From NCBI RefSeq assembly GCF_001619985.1, contig NW_017264195.1, forward strand, positions 1,488,001 to 1,552,000: a DNA stretch of 64,000 nucleotides. The letters are read 5' to 3'. Each line of letters starts with the position of its first letter. Position 1 is the first letter of the stretch. The translations under genes were made by a program, and so were the position numbers. This document shows positions 43,142-54,267 of the stretch, in pieces. The notes beneath the pieces were generated by a model that was not told where the DNA came from, made no database searches, and saw only the letters and a list, made by a program, of their open reading frames with translations. This DNA comes from Xylona heveae TC161 (taxonomy: Eukaryota; Ascomycota; Xylonomycetes; Xylonales; Xylonaceae).

Positions 43142-44934
43142 AATGAGAAAAGCGAAAAGGCACGACAGTGTTCTTCCCAATTGACTGCCTCCGATAAATA
43201 ATACCCAGTTTCTTCTTCCCCGCACGAAAGCTTCCGCTGCATTACACATTGCAGTGCAACAATCCGCTTCATCTCATTTTACCAATCTTTATATGCCCAT
43301 TTGTGCCCTATGGCGTCCTCATTTTTTGCCTGCTCGTCCCTTACTGCCCTCCTTCTATGCGCTTGGCTCTACAAAAAACTTTCTATCAGGCATGCCATTT
43401 GTATCACCATACACAATATATCTTTCCCCTCAACAAAAATAATTTGACCCGTGAAAGAGCTATTCGCTTTGCCGTGATACCATGCCGTGGCCCACTGGCA
43501 TTCGATCTTTTCATATGTAATATCCCTACGACTCCACTGCATTTGCTCTGTACATCAACCTGGTGTGCCGGAAAGGGCGATGTCTCTCCGATCGGCCTCC
43601 ATAAGGTTTTCTCCAAAAAGCTCAGGTCTCTTCCAGGCCAGTACTAAGTATATCTCATGCTGTACTGTATACGCATAAGCTGAACGTGACTAGCTTGGCT
43701 TTAGCATGCCATTCAATCATAAAAGGCTCCAAAAAGCTATCTGAAATTGCAATTCTTGTCGAAATCGGGTTCAACGGGCGAGAAGTAGCAGGAGCAAGGG
43801 GAGGGGCATTGTATGATTAAATTTTTGAAATCGACCCAATTCACGCATAATGAAGATACAGAGTGCGATAGTGAGATTTAAATTCCTCATCATATTCTTT
43901 TCTTCGGATATTCAATGTAATGTTGATTTCAGGCGTGAAGAACCTCTCCTCTTTTTCAAACGATTGGACAGCGCTTCCTTCCTTTCGTCAAAGTTTAGAT
44001 TTTGACGAAGACGGAGGCAAAAGAGCCTCAAAAGGTTGGATGGGGGACTGAAACAACAAAAAATGCGAGCAGGGTTTGTTGTGCTCAAAACGGGAGAAGA
44101 GTGGTATTGGGTGAATATAAAATGAATTGTATTGTCTGGAGTAGTAGGGATGGTTTAGGGGAGAGGGCCGAAAGGCCCAAAAGGCTGATATGGGAAGCAT
44201 CATGCCCGAAGATGGGCTACTCAATAGACACCAAGTATGACGAAGGAAGATGAGGATGAGAGAAGCAGCTGCCATTACTCACAAGAAAGAGCGGAAATGG
44301 GCCTCCTCGACCAAAAGTAACCGTGAAGGTTGGAGCGAAGAGTGGAACGGTAAAGGCAAATAGATAGTAAAAAGGAGAAAAGAAAAAGAAAAAGAAATGG
44401 AAAAGAGCCCTGAATCGGAAGAAAATAACAAGAGATGCAAGTAGAATGGGTAGAAAACTGAAAAGGGGAACAGCAAAAAGCGGGTAAATTGGGGAATAAT
44501 GAGAAAATGAACTCGTAGACGGACGTGCCCGGCGCGAGTATAAAATCAAACGGATGCCAGTAAAATGCTTGAACGCTGTATGGGTGAAACGAGAGAGCTT
44601 TCGAGTCTCGGCCAAGGGCACTGATCGAGAGGTTGCAGTAATAAATGTACATAGAAAGCAATTGCCGAATAAAAAACAAATATTCCAAGATATGGCACTC
44701 CACTGAAAAAAGAGAGTTGGTAACAAAAGGCGAAAAGGGGTATTGCGAAATCTCCTCTACGCTTCTCAGGGTGAAGACTCTGATCTAGCTAGGAAAGTTG
44801 CACATGAAGAAGGGAAGAGCGCTTGGGTTCAAGAAGTCTGGTCCACAAAGAGTTTAAGAGGCCCAGTACAACTTCACTTGAAGATCAGAGCAACAACCCT
44901 AATGCGCATGCCACAAGACCGAAACTGATGGAAG
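43142..44934. other. Convergent intergenic region with purine-rich tract
   Basis: About 1.8 kb between the 3' ends of the ENTH and SH3 genes. Positions about 44360-44480 are strongly purine-rich on + (runs of aaagaaaaagaaa). This yields a 169-codon Phe/Leu/Ser-rich artefact frame on the other strand (44217-44726). I see no gene. The large gap could contain a non-coding transcript, but nothing specific supports it. Confidence 0.45.
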
Positions 44935-46458
44935 CTAATGCTTGGTTTCGGTTGGAGTTTCAGCGCCGCTCTCGTCCGGCGGGCTCTGTGAAAAGTTCAT
45001 TTCGTTCATTGCATCATCGAGGCTCGACCCAGAATCCTCTGCAGAGATTGAACCCGCAGGCGTATGATGGGAACCATTTCGGTCAATCAAGGGGGGTGTC
45101 TGCCCAGATTGGGTGCCGAGGAGATGAGGTGGGTAAGGGTTGAAATCTTTTGAGGACGTCGAAAACGTCGACACCGTTGGAGGATGCTGATATGAACTAC
45201 CGTCATTGCCGACATGGCCCCTAATATGCTGCTCCTTCTGGGGTGGGGGGCTGGTAGACTGGGGTTCAGGGTCCATTGGGCTCATAGCGTCCCCTTCCAT
45301 ATCAAAGTCACCATTTAAGCTACTCCACCCGCCTTCGATATCACGTAATAGACGGACGTATTCCTCTGGAACCAGGCCACTCTCTCCAGATCTGGGATCT
45401 TCTGCGACGAGCCATCCCTGCCCATGCCTATAGGAGACCAATATCACCTGGCCCTCAACGAGGGGAAGCTCATTATCATTTTCCCGCGTGAAGTCAAACA
45501 ATGCAACGGCCTTCCCATGCATCTCTTCGTCAGGAGAAGCTATTGTAAACTGATAGTCTTTCGAATATCGAGAATCGTCATCACGGTACATAAAGGGCGA
45601 CTCATCGGATTCGGAAATATCGTCATCAAGCTGGTCTGGGTGAGAATAAGAACGGTTTGGGAGCAAGGCAGCAAAATGCGAATCTCTCTTTGTTGACATG
45701 CGATGAGAGCTCGAATCATATGACTGTTCCGGAGGATACGTGATGAATTCTCCGCCAGGTCCACCTGCAGCTTCGTCTGCTTCGCGAACGTAGTATGTTT
45801 CACTGCCGTCTTTATGTGTTCCTGCATACAAACCATACACGTCATCGTCGAAATGACCTTCTCCGCGAGGTCCCCCGTGGTCTGTGGACGATTTCTGTTT
45901 CCTATGCCGAGAGCTCACAACGACAGGGCTATGGAGATCTTCGTCTTCGCTCCATGGAGGCCCATCATGAAAAGAAGTTGCTGGAAGCTGTTCGCTTCCC
46001 GGATAGCTTTCGTCTCCCCATGAACCCGTTGACCAATTCCCCTTTGCATCGTCCCATGAGGACGGGGCTGGGTCGGATAGCCTTCGATACGGTTCGTCAA
46101 TAGGTGTAGATTGACCAGAAGAGAGTTCTTCCGGCTGAGGGCCGTAATGAAGGGGATGTATTGATGGATAAGCAAAATCTCGGACCAAGGCGTACGGCAG
46201 ACTCGAATGAAATGCAGGAAAAACATGGGACCCAGGTCTGGACAGGTCATAGAGAGGGCCGGAAAGGGATGAAAAGGTCGACATACGTGCCCTCGGAGTG
46301 GGAGACTGTCGCACTGGACTGGGGCTCGGACGTCTCGGCGGAGGATTTGTATTCAGAGGCGGGAGCATTGTATGGCTAGGAGGCGCCGATTCGTGTCTCG
46401 CGGATTCGGGTGCTGTAGGAGGCGAAGGTGAGGAGCGCCGTGATAGAACGGCCGTCAT
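44935..46458 (-). CDS. SH3-domain protein, Nbp2/Skb5-like
   Basis: Single-exon gene for 507 residues. One SH3 domain (about 314-372) has KAVALFDFTRENDNELPLVE, VILVSYRHGQGWLVAEDP and SGLVPEEYVRLL, carrying the ALYDF-type motif, the central Trp and the final PxxY-like strand. The first 310 residues are disordered and Pro/Ser-rich (RRSSPSPPTAPESARHES, LPPLNTNPPPRRPSPSPV). An acidic tail follows the SH3, with SSLNGDFDMEGDAMSPMDPE and DEMNFSQSPPDESGAE-like residues. Nbp2/Skb5 proteins adapt phosphatases to MAP-kinase or HOG signalling. I assign that subfamily tentatively from the single C-terminal SH3 followed by a short tail. The start at MTAVLSRRSSP is preferred; the frame is open to 46542, but that stretch looks like 5' UTR. 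Confidence 0.75.
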   Translation of the reverse strand: MTAVLSRRSSPSPPTAPESARHESAPPSHTMLPPLNTNPPPRRPSPSPVRQSPTPRARMSTFSSLSGPLYDLSRPGSHVFPAFHSSLPYALVRDFAYPSIHPLHYGPQPEELSSGQSTPIDEPYRRLSDPAPSSWDDAKGNWSTGSWGDESYPGSEQLPATSFHDGPPWSEDEDLHSPVVVSSRHRKQKSSTDHGGPRGEGHFDDDVYGLYAGTHKDGSETYYVREADEAAGGPGGEFITYPPEQSYDSSSHRMSTKRDSHFAALLPNRSYSHPDQLDDDISESDESPFMYRDDDSRYSKDYQFTIASPDEEMHGKAVALFDFTRENDNELPLVEGQVILVSYRHGQGWLVAEDPRSGESGLVPEEYVRLLRDIEGGWSSLNGDFDMEGDAMSPMDPEPQSTSPPPQKEQHIRGHVGNDGSSYQHPPTVSTFSTSSKDFNPYPPHLLGTQSGQTPPLIDRNGSHHTPAGSISAEDSGSSLDDAMNEMNFSQSPPDESGAETPTETKH

Positions 46459-48662
46459 GGTGGACGAGAGCTCCTCTTGTGTCGCAGCGTTGAAGCAGAG
46501 CGAGAAGTGGCGACCAATATAAAAAAGAGTTAATGTTAACAAATAGATATTATCTGAAGTGGTCCGGCCACGTTGGAGAAAAGGTCCTTTCGAATGGTAC
46601 AGACACAGCCAGACGAAGTGAAGGAGAGACTGAGAAAATGAGAGCGGATGGAAATGCTGCCGGTGTCACTGAACGTACACGCGGTCTAAAGGAGCGGTAT
46701 TGGAGTTGGGGTGCAGAGTTGGATGCCAACACAATGTCGAAGGATCGTGCACAAGGCCCCCAAGGCGGCGTAAACCTTTTCCTGGGCCAGTGGTTGTCCG
46801 GAAGATGGAAGCTTGCGAAGCAGTCTTCAATCGAGATGCGCAGCAGCTCGTATTGGTAGTATGCCCAAGCAACAAAAAGGATTCGGGTTGAACGGGTTAT
46901 GCTGTACAATACATTCGACGTGCTTGTGAGCACTGGTTAGGGGTGTAGAGTGAAGAGAACCCGGTCGAGGGAGAAGAGGGTCTGGTAAATTCAATCAATG
47001 AATACCAGAACTACTGATTTGCTGCTGCCACAATGAGTGGGAGATAATGCTCTTCGACCACACGCACCCCCGCGCTTAGAGTGGTCGAGGTATCGACTGA
47101 GAGTGGTGATGATGATGGTGGGGAGAACGCACCCTCGCCAGGGGAACGCGACCCACCGACTTCGACGGGAGGCCGATTTGGGGCAGCACCCTAGTGTAAG
47201 TTACCGCACGGGGCACAGAGAGGAAGATTAGAGCGGATAGAATGAACGGGCCAGGAGATAGACAAGAGTCGCAGAAGGTCTGCTAAAGGATAATCCGTCA
47301 AATCGAACTTACGCCCAAAGTGAGGCATGCGTCGGGAAGTTCATGAGGGCTGCTCTCTGTGGTTCCTTGTGAACTTTGAGAGCTCGTAAACGCTGGCGGG
47401 TCCGCTATTTTTAGAAAGGGGTCGACATCTTATATCTGCCAGGAACGTCCACAATCGGGGAAATAACTGCAACCAGCGCCATCACGAAATGACTTCTACC
47501 TTTCCGCTCATCCGCATCGTAAAGCAAAAATGAAACAATTGTATAGAGAAGGGCCAGGCACATGGATTTACAATTTGTGAAAGCTCCATCCAGGTCGGCC
47601 GCCAATCAGAGAAAGGTGGATTTGTAACCAATTCGGGATTGGATTAGTAGCGTATTCAAGTGGCCTATACTCTACCTCCGCTCTCGTTATGATAACAGTT
47701 ACAGCCAGAATATCCTGTCAGCCAATATTTTAAGACTCAAAGCACGTTGAGAAGGTGACATCAAAAAGTCATTCTGAACCGTGGGAATTACACATGTGCA
47801 CTGACATTATCAGTGCATGGTTTGAAGTTGCCGGTATCAAAGCTACTTTTTCCATATTCTGCGATCTGGACCCTGCTCCTTCTGCAAAGCTAGTGTTTCA
47901 GGTGGGAGTAGTAGCTCATAGTATCGTTTTCTTTTTCTTTTTTCCGATCTTTCATGCATCTCAGCGCGGGACGAAAAAGGTGAAGAACCACACAGTACCT
48001 TCCTACAACGATTGCCCTGAAGGAGATTACCGGATACATTCTAGCGCCATTCCGTCAGTCGCTTAAGCTCACTGAGAAACCCTTCCTCTCCTCGCTCCCT
48101 TGTCCCCTGGCTCGGTCCTCGCCAGTTGTCGCTCGCTCGTCCCCTCGTCCCTTGTCCCTTCTCATTGCTCTTCCAGCGACAGGGCTTGTTCCGATTTCCT
48201 TTGTTCTGATTATGTAATCAACGGCTAGAGCTCGCCTCGTGGCAGAGTAGAAACAAAACCATCGCTGAGAGAGAATCTGAACCTCATCTCATCAATCATT
48301 CTGTATCGCCCATAGATTCTCTCGAGTTCTCAAGCAGCTCAAGTCGGACAGGTATGGACGACTATAATTGCAAGTGACTTTTGAGACCATATTGGCATCT
48401 TATGGTAAGCTTAGAACCTTCTCCCGCTCGCTCTTCCCTTTGCATGATGATTCTCATTATTGGAGCTGTCCTATGTCATATACGAATGAGGACACTACAA
48501 ATTACATACGCAACTTTATATACCTGAACCTAATCTCAGTATCTTCCGATGCTTCTGATTTCTGTTTGTGGCGTTAGAGCTAATGGATTTCGCTCTCTAG
48601 GTGCCTTTTATCATCCCAGTCCTCTCACTGATCGTAAATTTCATCTTGGTTGGGTGATCGTG
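46459..48662. promoter_or_regulatory. Large divergent intergenic region (SH3 gene and ssu72)
   Basis: About 2.2 kb with both promoters. Positions 48070-48170 are pyrimidine-rich with repeats of cccttgtccc, probably near the ssu72 transcription start. A GTATGG donor-like site at 48352 and a CTAG acceptor near 48600 could bound a 5' UTR intron before the ATG at 48663; this is an inference. No protein-coding gene is supported. Confidence 0.5.
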
Positions 48663-49816
48663 ATGTCGTCAGACCCTAGGCTGACTCGGGCTGGCTCTCG
48701 AACTGCTACCCCGACTCACCCGCCTCCCCCTCCGCCCCCTGTAGGGCCTGCACCAATTGTATCATCCGACGGAGGGGTTGATGGCACGCGCATTGATGGC
48801 AGCCAGCCTGTTGATGCGAGCGGGCAAGACAATTTCAAGCTGAAGTTTTGCACTGTCTGTGCAAGCAATCAGAACAGGTAAGCTCATAAGCTCATGGAAT
48901 GGCGTGTTAGGTTCCTGCTCAGTAAGCTGCTTGTTGAGATGCCCCTTGAACCGTGTGCCAATTTTCCAAACTAGCATCTGTTTACCTGCCTTGAACTCCA
49001 CCGTATCAACTTCGTGTATGTATGGTATCAGCGACAATGTGCTTAGGTTATTGGCCTTCGGTCTATTGATAGAGTTCCCTTTCCATGAAAATATTTGGCG
49101 AACCTCATACCCAAGGACGGGAGGCTTGTTGAAAATAAGCTAACTAGGCCGTCGGTAGATCGATGGAGGCACATTTGCGACTTTCAGCAGCGCATTATCC
49201 GGTCGTGTCATTTGGGACAGGCTCGCTAGTCCGTCTACCAGGCCCTACCATCACACAACCGAACGTATACGCGTTCAATACAACAAGCTACGATAGCATG
49301 TACAAGGAATTGGAAGGCAAAGATCCGCGCTTGTATCGGGCCAATGGGCTATTGAATATGTTGGAGCGCAATCGAGGTGTCAAGTGGGGGCCCGAACGAT
49401 GGCAGGACTGGCGAATCGGTGTGCCTCGACTGAATCACCAGCAGGACAGGGGCAGCATCGGCGTAGAGGGTGGAGTGGTTGACATTGTCATTACTTGCGA
49501 GGAAAGATGCTTTGATGCTGTCGTCGATGACCTTCTCAACCGCGGCTCCCCTCTCAACCGGCCGGTGCACGTGTTCAATGTGGATATCAGAGACAATCAC
49601 GAAGAAGCACTGGTCGGTGGCAAGGCTATTCTGGATCTTGCAGATTCTCTGAATCGTGCAGCTGCTGAGGAGCGTATTATTCACGGAGATAGTGGATGGG
49701 AAGAAGGCAATGGTGCGAGCCGCACAAACTTTGATGAACGAGTGCCCGAGATTCTCGGAGATTGGCAAGAACGATGGCCGCAAATGCCTGCACTCTGGAC
49801 GTTAGCATGGTTCTGA
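48663..49816 (+). CDS. ssu72: RNA polymerase II CTD phosphatase Ssu72
   Basis: Nuclear phosphatase that removes Ser5/Ser7 phosphates from the Pol II C-terminal domain and acts in 3'-end processing with the cleavage/polyadenylation factor. Inferred exons are 48663-48877 and 49159-49816, giving 290 residues. A 55-residue Pro/Thr/Asp-rich N-terminal extension precedes [19 protein letters not shown], the Ssu72 P-loop with catalytic Cys66 and Arg72 of CX5R. The rest matches the family: [69 protein letters not shown] with the Asp region, and [19 protein letters not shown]. The single 281-nt intron falls inside the codon of Arg72 (AG|A), so splicing is needed for a complete active site. The C-terminus ends [20 protein letters not shown]. 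The family is certain. Confidence 0.96.
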
Positions 49817-51167
49817 GATACCTATTTTCTATCGGGTGCATTAATGATTTGCTTGCTCCCCTCTGTCCAGACTTGGGATGCATCGGTCCGGGCGTCTGGC
49901 GTTTTTAAAAACATGTTGTAGCAAATCTCTCTCATAGTCTGCTTTAGGGTCAGGTGTCCCTCGTTCGGAAGATGATCACTGATTAGGTCGCCTGGGACGA
50001 GCGGCTACGGCTATTTTGTCTTGAACGAAGGAAAGGAGGAGAACACTTATGCATCGATATCCCTCGTGCATCATTGAAGAGATCTCAGCCCAGAGCCGTT
50101 GCCACCGGAGAAGCTCAATTGTCCTACACTGTCTGCTTCTCTACAGTATTCTACCAAACAATCATCTTAGTGCCTGTCAATCAAGGTGATACGGTCAAAT
50201 GAGCAATTCAATCACGACATGGTGTGGCCGGTGAGCGTATAGTTGGTGTCTCTGGTGCGGAGGGGCCAATTGTGAGCGCTTAATAAGTGTACCATCGTTG
50301 AAATACAGTACTGTATGGGTAGCAACAGGTGCCCTAGGTTACCTGAGGTAAGCATCGCTTCCCTTATCGGACCCTGCCAACCCATGTTCGGTCCCGAGCA
50401 GGTGAGCCAGTCAAGAGGCTTCATTGTCCGTATGATCTCGCTTAACCCGGATAACCCCTGGCCAAGCGTCAACAGCAGCGAGCCCATCAGAGCTCAGCCT
50501 GTCAGGTACTTTGGTACCCTCAGGGGATGATCGAGAACCCTGGGAAATCTCCCCTATTCGTTGCCCGGGAATGTTCTGTTGAAATCGCCTTGGGCAAAAA
50601 GGAAGCGTGAAAGTCGGTTCAAAGAGACACCATTTCGTATTCCTGAAGCTTTGAAACTTCTCCAGGTCGGTCGAGGTGTGATCGACCTCCACATTTTTCT
50701 TTCCCCCATAATTTCTTCGTCTCCGCTTTGGATGCACTATCTCCACCCGTGCTCGAACATCCCGCCATTCCGCAAGAGGGGACCTTTCCCGTTGACGATT
50801 CAACTTTTGGCAACGAACAAAGAACTCGAATTCACGCCTGCAAACCTCTTGATCAGTTTCTGACAATAGCCCTTTAATCCTGGGGACTATCAATTCTATA
50901 TACTCCACAAAACAAAGGAGTTCTACGGCAAGCTGTTGCTGAGGCCTTTTATGATTTTGGAACTGCGGCGATTAGCAAAGGTATCTCGTCATTTCTTGTC
51001 CAGATTTGGCATTCCCTCTCTCTGAAGAACAATGGGACTAATTAAGACTGGCAGCCTATACCATAATTTAGTTGGATTGTCGACAAGCTGTGGCTTGACG
51101 TACATTGTTACCTCAAAAACCCGAAAGGCTCTCCTCACCCGCAGTGGTGTAGCCCAATCAATACATC
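49817..51167. promoter_or_regulatory. Intergenic: ssu72 3' region and spa2 promoter
   Basis: About 1.35 kb between tandem genes. A leftward frame (50411-50908, 165 codons) is the longest candidate. It has no recognisable domain, and its frame runs through the spa2 promoter, so I list it as rejected. CT-rich words lie near 50690-50740. Confidence 0.45.
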
Positions 51168-54100
51168 ATGAATGGACCCTCTCGTACACTCTCACCCGTC
51201 TCTGTGGCAGGCAGTGAATGGTCAGGCATCTCGAAATATCAATCTGTCAACGGTGCAGAACCTCCATATTCACCTTCGTTGCCACAGAGCTACGGTGGCT
51301 CTGTGGTTACCCCGCCGCCGCAACTACCTGGCTCCTCAGCCGGCCCGATACTCGGAAATATCCCCCCTACTCCAGGCCAAGCACCCGAGAGTCATCCATC
51401 TCCTCCGAGCTCCGTTGCGCGCTCGAGTACAGGCACCGGGTTATCGACGATGAGCGAGGGCACACGAAGTCGTCGAAAGGCCGCCTTGGAGGAAATTCTC
51501 TCTGAGCATTATATCGTGTTGCGCAAATATCTCGAGCAAAATCGCGACGAGAAATCAGCCCCAAGACCAAACCGAGCGAGAGACAAGCTCTTGAGACTTT
51601 CAGCCGTACAATTTCAAGAATTGAGTACGGACGTTTTTGATGAGCTACTGAGGAGGGAACCCCGTTGGGGCCGCTGGCCAGCAAGTGCCGCAAATCCTCC
51701 TGCGGATAGACCAGCTACCGCCTTCTTGCAGCCAAAAGACGAATTCCACCCAAAACGCAACCAGGCTAGACAGAAGCTCTCAACGTTGCCCCCGCCTCGC
51801 TTTAGGGATCTTGCTACGGATGTCTTTTATGAACTAGAGCGTCGGTTTCCAAAGTTTGCCGTTGGCGACCTCGACAGCCCCTCTTCGACCAGAGGTCCAC
51901 CTTCTCGCATTGGAGGCCCCAACGGAGCCCCAAACGGTGGCCCGAGACCTGATTCTCGTTCTGGCTCTAAGGGACCGGCATACAGAGGGCCCGGTGGCCC
52001 AGGGATGCCAGGAATGGGCCCGGGTGGACAAGTGACCTATGGCTCAGGGGCCGCACCCAGATCGGAATCTATTGGCCCACCATCAAGCCCGGGGTTGGCA
52101 ACTCCAGGAGAGAGCCCGAGTAGTGACTACGGTCGGCCACAGCCAAAGACATTTCAAAGTAATACAATAATTCCTAATAAAAGTACACTTATCGAGGACG
52201 ATGATGATCAAACGGGCGTTGAGGATGATGATGAAGACGAAGAGGATGACGACCATTTTGAGATTGAAGGTGCAGTAAACGGCAGGCAAAGTAAAATCTC
52301 AACGGAGGCCGAGGTACGTTGATGATTGGAAAAAGGGATCTTCCTCCGGTCCACTAACGGGGCAGCAGGTTGATAAGAAGCTCGTTTCGGACTACAAGCA
52401 CCAAATTGGCGAGCTTCAAGAGGAAGTCGACAATTTGAAGCTTCGCATGCGGGAAAAAGAAGAGGAAGTAGGTAGACTTCAAAGCTTTTACAGTGATCGG
52501 GACAGCGTGCGTCCCAGCTGCTAATTCATCCCACGATTTTGATCTGGCTCTAATCTAGTCTGCAGGCTACCGACATTGAACGCAAGGAATGGTCTGATCT
52601 TCGCTCAGATTTGGAGCATCGGCTCTCGGACGCGCAAAGCTTAAACGAATCGCTGAAAACCGAATTGGAAAAGGTTCGCACAGAACATACAGATGTCGAA
52701 AGCAGTCTACGTGAGCAGCTTGAGAATGCCAGAAGCTCTGACGCCGATAATGTCTGGAAAAGCCGGCATGAAGACCTGGAAAAGGACCATACCGTATTAC
52801 AAACGACTTTAGCAGAACAAGAACAAGTTACAGAAGAGGTCCGACAGCAAGCTTCACTGTTTCTGGAGGAGATGAAGGCAATTTCAGAACGCAGTACTCA
52901 GTCACTTGAGCGAGAGGAGAGCCTTGTGCACCAGATTAAGACGCTAGAGCAAGAGGTCGAGGAATGGAAAGACCGCTACGCACGAACCAAGACTCAACTT
53001 CGAACCCTTCGCGCCTCTTCGATTGGTTTACCGCTTCAGCCTCAAGATGTTAGCCAATATGCGCGCGACAGTGCCTTCGTCGAGACAGACGGTCTAGTAC
53101 GAGACGTCCACGTCACGAAGTTTCAGATCGCCATTGATCAATTGTTGCGAGCTGCAAGAGGAAATACACCCGCATCTGTGCTGGATCATATGAAGATTGT
53201 GGTGTTGTCTGTACGACGAATTACACAGGATCTATCGAGCGCTCCAACAGCGAATGGTGAGGCGGTGCAACAGTGGAGCAAGCTTAAAGCTCGCGTCTCT
53301 GCGACAGCGAATAATCTGATCATTGCATCCAAAAATTTCTCAGCCGCCGGTGGCCTTTCACCCGTCTCGCTGCTTGATGCTGCTGTTTCACATCTGACCG
53401 CTGCTGTCGTTGATCTGCTTCGAGCAGTGAAGATCAGACCAAGCGCGGCGAATGAGCTTGAGGACGACGAAGAATCTAGCACTCCGATGGCGGGATCCGT
53501 AGGATATCCATCTGGTGCAAACTCAAGGGTGAGCGGCGGTTCAAGTTACAGCAGTGCAAGCTCGCACCACAGTTCTCAAAGTTTGTCTCGGGTCCAAGGC
53601 CGGGAAGCCTGGAGTCCTCGTCGCCAAGCTTCGCGAGGCAATGGAACAACTACTCCTAAAACACATAACCCGCCATTGCGATTTGGATCACAACGACACT
53701 CCGAGTCAAACGGGACCGATGACCTAAAGGTTTGTCATCTAGCAATTGGCCAATGCTGTTTCGATGCAACCTGCTAACCTCCCTCTTCCTTAGCTTTACC
53801 TCGACAAAGAAGTGGACCCTCTTGTCGAAGCCATCCGACGTCTTGTGGACAGTATTCAGTCCGATGACCGGCCGTCAACCATTAGAAATCACCTTGAAAA
53901 CATCACGTCAATGATAGGCAAGATTGTTTCCGCCACAGATGAGGCCATGGACTCGCCTGGAAATGAAAGTTTGCGTGAAAATGCGGGACCGATCATCAAG
54001 ATTTTGTCCAGTCGGCGCTCAGACTTGATGACCGCCCTGGCCCAGGCCGAGAATGTGGAACAGGAACAGGAGCCGGCTGTGACAAAGGAATTCAGATACA

Positions 54101-54267
54101 AGCTTCGACCATTGGCGTTCGAAGTGGCCAAGCAAATAAAGGTATCTTGAGAGATTTCTTTTTCCGTTCTTATTTTTGTTTAACTTCGTATTCTAACAAA
54201 ACATCAGGAACTTGTTAGCCAAGTAGAGGCCGTGGATGAGGCCAATGAGGATGATAATTTCCGATGA
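51168..54267 (+). CDS. spa2: Cell polarity scaffold Spa2
   Basis: Polarisome scaffold at hyphal tips and septa that recruits formins, MAP-kinase components and Rab-GAPs. Inferred exons are 51168-52313, 52369-52506, 52566-53729, 53794-54141 and 54208-54267, giving 951 residues. The Spa2 homology domain is present as two GIT-like repeats: RRKAALEEILSEHYIVLRKY with ARDKLLRLSAVQFQELSTDV (about 100-165), and NQARQKLSTLPPPRFRDLAT followed by DVFYELERRF (about 195-230). A Gly/Pro-rich disordered region and an acidic patch (DDDDQTGVEDDDEDEEDD) follow. A long coiled coil (about 385-530, KLVSDYKHQIGELQEEVDNL onward) comes next. The C-terminal helical domain has FQIAIDQLLRAARGNTP and ITSMIGKIVSATDEAMDSP, ending DEANEDDNFR. 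The start is supported by the frame and an upstream stop. Confidence 0.93.

Noticed and set aside
44217-44726. 169-codon Phe/Leu/Ser-rich - frame
   Set aside because: It is produced by a purine-rich tract on + (runs of aaagaaaaa) and is not protein-like beyond that bias.
50411-50908. 165-codon - frame opposite the spa2 promoter
   Set aside because: Composition is ordinary, no family is recognised, and it has no supporting introns or context; likely chance.
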